A DNA stretch of 64,000 nucleotides from DASXRC01 sp036506495 (lineage in GTDB: Bacteria; Actinomycetota; Actinomycetes; Mycobacteriales; Micromonosporaceae). This document shows positions 59,376 through 64,000 of the stretch, one piece after another. Every line of letters begins with the position of its first letter. Within the stretch, counting starts at the first letter, position 1. Position numbers and translations under genes: made by a program. The stretch covers positions 8,584-72,583 of the forward strand of contig DASXRQ010000147.1 in NCBI GenBank assembly GCA_036506495.1, read 5' to 3'. A model generated the notes under the pieces. It saw only the letters and a program-made list of their open reading frames with translations, was not told the origin of the DNA and made no database searches.

Positions 59376-60020
59376 TCAAACCCGATGCTCGAGATAGGCC
59401 AGAACCGCGAGTACCCGACGGTGCCCCTCTTCGGAGCCGTCGATGCCGAGCTTCGCCAGGATGTTCGCCACATGGGTCTCGACCGTCCGCTCGTTGACCC
59501 GGAGTCGGTGCCCGATCCCAGCGTTGGTCCGACCCTCCGCCATCAGCGCGAGCACATCGCCTTCACGGGGAGTCAGTGAGTCGAGGGCGCTGTTGTCGGC
59601 ACGGGGGCTCAGGAGCCGGGCCACCACCTCGCTGTCCAGCACCGTGCCGCCCGCGGCAACGCGCCGCAACGCATCGAGGAAGTCGTCGACATCCAGCGCC
59701 CGGTCCTTGAGCAGGTACCCGAACCGGCCTCGTGCGGCCATCGCCACCGAGTGCTTGGTTTCGATGTGCTGAGAGAGCAGCACGATGGCCTGCTCGGGGT
59801 GACGGTCGCGAATCTCGGCGGCGGCCCTGGCGCCGTCGTCGCCGAGGTCGGGCGGCATCCGTACGTCGACGATCGCGAGGTCGGGTGCGAATCGGTCCAC
59901 CAGCTCCACCAGGGTCGGAGCATCGCCCGCAACCCCGACAACGTCGTGACCCGCATCCGCGAGGAGTCGCACCAACCCTTCGCGGAACAGCGCCGAGTCC
60001 TCGCCGACTACGATCCGCAT
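59376..60020 (-). CDS. NarL/LuxR-family response regulator
   Basis: 214 residues. Receiver domain (MRIVVGEDSALFREGLVRLL, phospho-Asp in LAIVDVRMPP, Lys in YLLKDRALDVDDF) and C-terminal LuxR HTH (LDSLTPREGDVLALMAEGRTNAGIGHRL, NERTVETHVANILAKLGI). It is paired with the histidine kinase gene directly upstream, which it overlaps by 13 nt. Promoter targets are unknown; the divergently oriented DUF998-like gene beyond the kinase is a possible one. Confidence 0.92.
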   Translation of the reverse strand: MRIVVGEDSALFREGLVRLLADAGHDVVGVAGDAPTLVELVDRFAPDLAIVDVRMPPDLGDDGARAAAEIRDRHPEQAIVLLSQHIETKHSVAMAARGRFGYLLKDRALDVDDFLDALRRVAAGGTVLDSEVVARLLSPRADNSALDSLTPREGDVLALMAEGRTNAGIGHRLRVNERTVETHVANILAKLGIDGSEEGHRRVLAVLAYLEHRV

Positions 60021-61636
60021 GGCAGCACCGCCTCGAGGAACGTCCCACCGTCGACGGGGCTGGTGACCTTGAGGGTTCCGCGGTGTGCCGCGACCCGGTC
60101 GCTGATCGCGGCCAGACCACTGTCGGCAGCGGCGCCCACGCCGCCTTGTCCGTCGTCGCGGACCTGGATGTGCAGCGCCTGGCCGCGGGCCTCGATGTTG
60201 AGCGAGATGCTGCTGGCTCGCGCATGCTTGAGCGCGTTCGTGACGGCCTCGGCGGCAACGTAGTACGCCGTCGTCTCGAGGTCGTCAGCCAGGCCGTCGG
60301 CCGAGACATACACGGTGATCGGCACCGGCGACCGATTCACGAGCGAGGACAGCGCAGGACCCAGGCCGTCGTCGAGGCAGCTCGGTCGAATGCCGTGTGC
60401 CAGCTGGCGAAGCTCGCTCACCGCGGTGCCGAGCTGAGCCACTGTCTCGTCGAGAAGACCGACGACGTCCACCTCCTCGCGACCGAGCCGGCGTTGAGCC
60501 ACGCGAAGGGTCAGGCCCAGCGCCACGAGTCGCTGCTGGGCGCCGTCGTGCAGGTCTCGTTCGAGCCGGGCGCGTTCGTCGTAACCGGCCCGGACCAGTC
60601 GCTCGCGACTCGCTTCCGCCTCGTCCAGGGCGCGACGCAGCTCGGCACGCAGACGGACCAGCTCGAGCAGGGGCGCGACTTCGCCGCCGATCCGGTGCAG
60701 CAGCGTCGCCGAACAGCTGGTGCTCCGGAGGCTGCCCACGACCTCGCCGCCGAGGCTGACCGGTACGTCGAGCTCAGGATCGTCGGTAACCGGTGGACCG
60801 TCGACCTCCTGGAGGCCGCGGGTGCCGAGCGTGCGGTAGGCCACGACCAAGGCGGGATCGGCGAGCGCCTCGCGCAGGACCGTGGTCAGCTGCTCGGGGC
60901 GGGCGCGTCCGGACAGGGTGTCGACTTGCAGCTGGCGCGCAGCGGCGAGAGCGGCCTTGCGTGTCGGGTAGAACCACCGGTCGATCAACCGCTGGACCCG
61001 GACTCGTGCCGGCGCGAGGAGCAGGGCACACGCCGCCGTTGCGACGACCGGTACGGCGGTCGTGCCGTCAGGGACGACGAGGCCGACAGCCACCGTCGCC
61101 GCGCTCCAGGCGGTCAGTAGCAGGGCCGACAGCGTGACGTGGGTCAACGTGCCGGCGAGGGCGTGCTCGGCGTCGTACAGGTCGGGGCGGAGCACCGCGA
61201 TGGCAACGACGGCAGGGATGACGGCGTACATCGTGGCCAGTCCGACTCCGAGCACGACGTCGGCCTGTCCGAAGGCCAGATAGCTTGCCCAGGTCGCCAC
61301 CAGGGTCACCGGAACCAGACTCGCGCCAAGGGACAGCCAGGCGAACTGCCGTCGGCGCATCCTGCCCTGCGCGCGGCGGGTGCGTCGGACCGTGGTGACC
61401 ACGACCGCGACGAGAAGGACGATGAGTCCGAGGAGGGTGACCGCCGACCCGACGTCGGACAGCGCGGCGGGCATCGTGCCGAACACATGGGGTGAGTGCT
61501 GGTCCGGTGCCGGATAGGGCCCCGGCGCGGTCGCTGCGATGACCAGGTAACAAGCAGCGTCAGCGATCAACAGCCCTCGGACCCAGCGAGCACCTCGACC
61601 CTCGGCCCGGCCCGACGGGAACACGAGGACGACCAC
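60008..61636 (-). CDS. Sensor histidine kinase (HisKA_3/NarL partner), N-terminus interrupted
   Basis: 542 residues from the GTG at 61636. About five membrane segments come first (starting VVVLVFPSGRAE), then a GAF-like part, the dimerisation motif LERDLHDGAQQRLVALGLTL (phospho-His) and the ATPase with YYVAAEAVTNALKHARA and VRDDGQGG. A stop codon at 61688-61690 lies in frame just ahead. Coding-like membrane sequence (SALLLARDVAGQRIAPTVALPG) continues upstream in another frame, without a start codon. So the first hundred or so residues have probably been lost to a frameshift. The kinase core is intact. Confidence 0.85.
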   Translation of the reverse strand: MVVLVFPSGRAEGRGARWVRGLLIADAACYLVIAATAPGPYPAPDQHSPHVFGTMPAALSDVGSAVTLLGLIVLLVAVVVTTVRRTRRAQGRMRRRQFAWLSLGASLVPVTLVATWASYLAFGQADVVLGVGLATMYAVIPAVVAIAVLRPDLYDAEHALAGTLTHVTLSALLLTAWSAATVAVGLVVPDGTTAVPVVATAACALLLAPARVRVQRLIDRWFYPTRKAALAAARQLQVDTLSGRARPEQLTTVLREALADPALVVAYRTLGTRGLQEVDGPPVTDDPELDVPVSLGGEVVGSLRSTSCSATLLHRIGGEVAPLLELVRLRAELRRALDEAEASRERLVRAGYDERARLERDLHDGAQQRLVALGLTLRVAQRRLGREEVDVVGLLDETVAQLGTAVSELRQLAHGIRPSCLDDGLGPALSSLVNRSPVPITVYVSADGLADDLETTAYYVAAEAVTNALKHARASSISLNIEARGQALHIQVRDDGQGGVGAAADSGLAAISDRVAAHRGTLKVTSPVDGGTFLEAVLPCGS

Positions 61637-61690
61637 GGCGACGGCGACGAAGACCAGGACCCAGGCGCCCTGGCTGGCTGCGGTGACTTA

Positions 61691-61853
61691 GGCATCGCCG
61701 GGCGGGCGGCCGGCGGTCCGGTTGAGCACCTCGCCCGTGAGCGCCAGGGACGCGACCAGTCCTGGTAGCGCGACCGTCGGTGCGATGCGCTGACCGGCGA
61801 CGTCGCGAGCGAGCAGCAGCGCGGACCCGGCTGAGATCCCGGCCAGGACGCCT
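61691..61853 (-). pseudogene. Out-of-frame N-terminal remnant of the histidine kinase
   Basis: The sequence GVLAGISAGSALLLARDVAG to LVASLALTGEVLNRTAGRP resembles the usual membrane part of this kinase family but is in a different frame, with a stop before it (TGA at about 61855) and no start codon. Confidence 0.5.
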
Positions 61854-61996
61854 CACCCTCCGAGGCTAGTCCCGAACGAGGAGTTCGGACTCCGTACAGC
61901 CACGGAGTGCGAGGTCTGTACACCAGCGGGCATGACAGATCCCGCGGCAGCGGTCAGCGTTGGAGGAGCGGGTTCGACATCGTCCGAGGAGGAGTC

Positions 61997-63628
61997 ATGG
62001 GCATCAGTACCGAGACCGAGCCGATCACACCGGCTCGCAGTCAGCTCATCCGGCTTGCTGCCGGGTTGGGGGTCGGGGGCCAGGTCGCACTCACCGTGGG
62101 CTGGGTGGTGGCGACGCTCATTCAGGACGGGAAGTACGACGCCGCTCGAGACGAGATGAGCGACATGGCAGCGATCGGTGTCTCGCACGCGTGGTTCGTG
62201 CTGGCCTACATGGCCTTCGCCGGAGTGACCACGATCCTGTTCGCCTGGGGCGCATTGCGGCCGTTGCTGTCCGGCGCGAAGGGACGGACCCTGGCCGCCG
62301 TACTGCTGAGCCTGACCTGGGGACTCGGGAACCTCTCGGACGGTCTGTTCCGGATCGACTGCCGCGTCGCGGACGGATGCACCACCGAGCAGCAGGTCCA
62401 GAGCTGGCACGCCGTGGTGCACGCGTCGTCGTCGATCCTGTTCCTGCCGTTCCTGGTCACCCCGTTCGTGGTCGCCCGGGTGCTTCGGCGCCACCAGGGC
62501 TGGGCAGACCTGTCCAGGACCTCGCGGTGGTTCGGCCTGGCGATCGTGCTCACGATCGTCGCCTCCGTGGTGCTGACCGGTCAGTGGGGTGCCGGGTACG
62601 TGCAGCGCCTGTTGCTCTCGGTCGGCGCTGCCTGGGTGGGCGTGCTGGCGGTGCGCGCCGTTCACCTGGCACGGCCCGAGCAGCCGAAGCGGTCGACCGA
62701 CTACCAGGGCCGTGCAGCGACCCGGTCCGGGAGAACCCACGCGTCATCGCGAGCTTCGTCATCCAGGAAACGAGTCATCGTGAAGCGCACGGGCGCAGGA
62801 GCCGCGCTGATGCTCGGATGGCTCGCTGTTGCCACGGCCTGCAGCGCGGGCGGCCAGGACGAGTCGCCGACCTCCACCGCCTCCGCGGGCGCGACTGAGC
62901 CGAGCCTGGGGACGACGAGGGATGGCTTCCTGAAGGTTCCGTCGGGCGAGCGGCTCCATTACCAATGCCAAGGCACGGGCTCACCGGCGATCATCATCGA
63001 GGCCGGCACCGGCAGCGCAGGCACACAGTCGTTCCCTCCGCAGTTCATCGACCCTCTCGCCGAGGTGACCACCGTCTGTACCTACGATCGGCCGGGAACC
63101 GGCTCGAGCGATCTGCCGCGAACACCACCGAACCATGCTCGTGCCGGTGACGACCAGTGCGACGTGGAGGACGGGCTGATCGCCGGCCTGGGCCTGGGGG
63201 CGCCGTACGTGCTGATGGGCCAGTCCGGGGGCGGAAACCTCGTCATCTGGTGTGCCGCTCGGCACCCGCGGCAGGTTGCCGCGTTGGTGACTATCGAGGC
63301 CTATCACGACGACCCGGTGCAGATGAAGAAGGAGGATCTCGGCTGGCGGGGCAACCCGGACCACGTTGACTATGTACGGGTCACGACCGAACTGGACCGC
63401 ATGAGGATGCCCATCGGGACCTTCCCTGTCCTTGTCTTCAGCGCAACCCAAGCGGATCCGGGCGGGGCGCAGAACCAGAGGTACTGGCTCGGACTCTCCC
63501 CGCACTCGCGCCAGGTGGTCGTCGAGGGTGGCCACGACCTGCACATGGATGCTCCCGACAAACTGACGCGGGAGATCCTCGACCTTCTCGCGGGGCTTGG
63601 CGCCACGGGGGCGGACGGAACCCAGTAG
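61997..63628 (+). CDS. DUF998-like membrane protein in frame with a lipoprotein-type alpha/beta hydrolase
   Basis: 543 codons from the ATG at 61997 after GAGGAG. Residues 1-235 hold six hydrophobic segments with WFVLAYMAFAGVTTILFAWG, LSLTWGLGNLSDGLFRIDC and WHAVVHASSSILFLPFL, which fits DUF998-type proteins. A short Arg/Ser-rich link follows. At codon 262 a GTG (62780) opens a signal peptide with lipobox-like ATACS. The alpha/beta hydrolase after it has DGFLKVPSGERLHYQC, TYDRPGTGSSD, nucleophile MGQSGGGNLV and His in VVEGGHDLH. Two separate genes whose intervening stop has been lost, or an internal start at 62780, are both likely. Confidence 0.75.
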   Translation: MGISTETEPITPARSQLIRLAAGLGVGGQVALTVGWVVATLIQDGKYDAARDEMSDMAAIGVSHAWFVLAYMAFAGVTTILFAWGALRPLLSGAKGRTLAAVLLSLTWGLGNLSDGLFRIDCRVADGCTTEQQVQSWHAVVHASSSILFLPFLVTPFVVARVLRRHQGWADLSRTSRWFGLAIVLTIVASVVLTGQWGAGYVQRLLLSVGAAWVGVLAVRAVHLARPEQPKRSTDYQGRAATRSGRTHASSRASSSRKRVIVKRTGAGAALMLGWLAVATACSAGGQDESPTSTASAGATEPSLGTTRDGFLKVPSGERLHYQCQGTGSPAIIIEAGTGSAGTQSFPPQFIDPLAEVTTVCTYDRPGTGSSDLPRTPPNHARAGDDQCDVEDGLIAGLGLGAPYVLMGQSGGGNLVIWCAARHPRQVAALVTIEAYHDDPVQMKKEDLGWRGNPDHVDYVRVTTELDRMRMPIGTFPVLVFSATQADPGGAQNQRYWLGLSPHSRQVVVEGGHDLHMDAPDKLTREILDLLAGLGATGADGTQ

Positions 63629-63636
63629 GGAGAGAA

Positions 63637-64000
63637 GTGGGCACCACGAGCACGCACCTGGCCGAAGCGCGGATACCGACCACCCGAGGAGCCCGCTACC
63701 TGACCCAGCTCTGCGACCACCTGGCCGAGATGAGCCACGGCGGGCATTCCGCCCATGTCCACCACGATGGCGATGGAGGGCTTCCGCTGGTGAGGCAGAT
63801 CGAGCGCACCGACCGCCGGGCGGAGATCGAGTTCGACCGGGGCCGGTGCGTGCTGACCGCGTCCGCTGACGCTCTCAAAGTGCAGGTGCAGGCGGAGAAC
63901 CCCGACAGCATCGCGCGTGGCCAAGAGCTCATCGGTCGGCGGATCGAGACAATCGGCCGCCGCGACCACCTGGACGTGGCCTGGCAGCCCCTGGACGCCG
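63637..64000 (+). CDS. DUF2218 domain protein, 3' end outside the window
   Basis: Starts at the GTG at 63637, 8 bases after the hydrolase stop, with AGGGAGAG upstream. The 121 visible codons read ARIPTTRGARYLTQLCDHLAEM, LVRQIERTDRRAEIEFDRGRCVLTASADALKVQVQA and ETIGRRDHLDVAWQPLDA, a nearly complete DUF2218 domain. Family members are small cytoplasmic proteins found near iron or siderophore genes and regulators; function unknown. It is probably co-transcribed with the preceding gene. Confidence 0.82.
   Translation, partial: MGTTSTHLAEARIPTTRGARYLTQLCDHLAEMSHGGHSAHVHHDGDGGLPLVRQIERTDRRAEIEFDRGRCVLTASADALKVQVQAENPDSIARGQELIGRRIETIGRRDHLDVAWQPLDA

Overview
The window is very GC-rich actinobacterial DNA. 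Genes are densely packed, GTG starts and 4-nt ATGA overlaps are frequent, and at least nine genes look leaderless (a TAnnnT box 6-8 nt before the start codon). It contains the conserved actinobacterial cell-wall and cell-division block: crgA, a DUF881 gene, a class E sortase gene, pabA, then on the opposite strand fhaA-fhaB-pstP-rodA-pbpA-pknA-pknB. With the DUF397/XRE pair and the wall-protein content this suggests a filamentous actinomycete, probably Micromonosporaceae. That assignment rests on gene content recalled from memory, not on a search.

Layout. 1-5.3 kb: the tail of an exported protein, two NlpC/P60 peptidoglycan hydrolases behind a shared promoter/leader block, and two CNNM/CBS membrane proteins. 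5.5-8.35 kb: a small membrane protein, a large membrane Fe-S oxidoreductase, two DnaA-box-like sites and crgA. 8.5-20.2 kb: the kinase/phosphatase/FHA, PBP and RodA cluster, converging on the sortase and pabA side at a hairpin that overlaps both stop codons. 20.4 kb: tRNA-Leu(CAG). 20.8-31.3 kb: an epimerase plus WecG/TagA-type transferase pair, a DUF397/XRE module, surface-protein candidates (one with a PASTA domain), a CapA-like lipoprotein and a GCS2-type ligase. 31.6-38.9 kb: a YceI/MarR divergon, an LLM oxidoreductase, an XRE/NTPase/TPR regulator and an MMPL transporter. 39.0-44.8 kb: a leucine/isovalerate catabolic cluster with its TetR regulator and three matching operators. 44.8-51.4 kb: a secreted trypsin-like protease, an exported propeller-like protein, a sulfurtransferase, a Tat-signal class V aminotransferase and an SGNH hydrolase. 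51.4-56.9 kb: proS (frameshifted as read), a CBS protein, SufE, a YbaK-type editing protein, a DUF2252 protein and a PPOX-fold protein.

The last part (about 56.9-64 kb) looks different. Partial genes lie between intact ones: a LuxR C-terminal remnant, a RibD/DHFR-fold remnant, a sigma-factor N-terminus cut after about 40 codons, and a histidine kinase whose N-terminus is interrupted. A DUF998-like membrane gene also reads in frame into a lipoprotein-type alpha/beta hydrolase. This suggests gene decay or repeated rearrangement.

Functionally, peptidoglycan hydrolases, sortase, PBP/RodA, PASTA proteins and Ser/Thr phosphorylation dominate the first 27 kb. Repeated acidic-Thr-Thr-hydrophobic motifs in the sortase and in the single-PASTA protein resemble known PknB phospho-acceptor sites and may link these membrane proteins to the FHA proteins encoded in the same block. 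I found no CRISPR array, rRNA, insertion sequence, prophage or obvious biosynthetic gene cluster.
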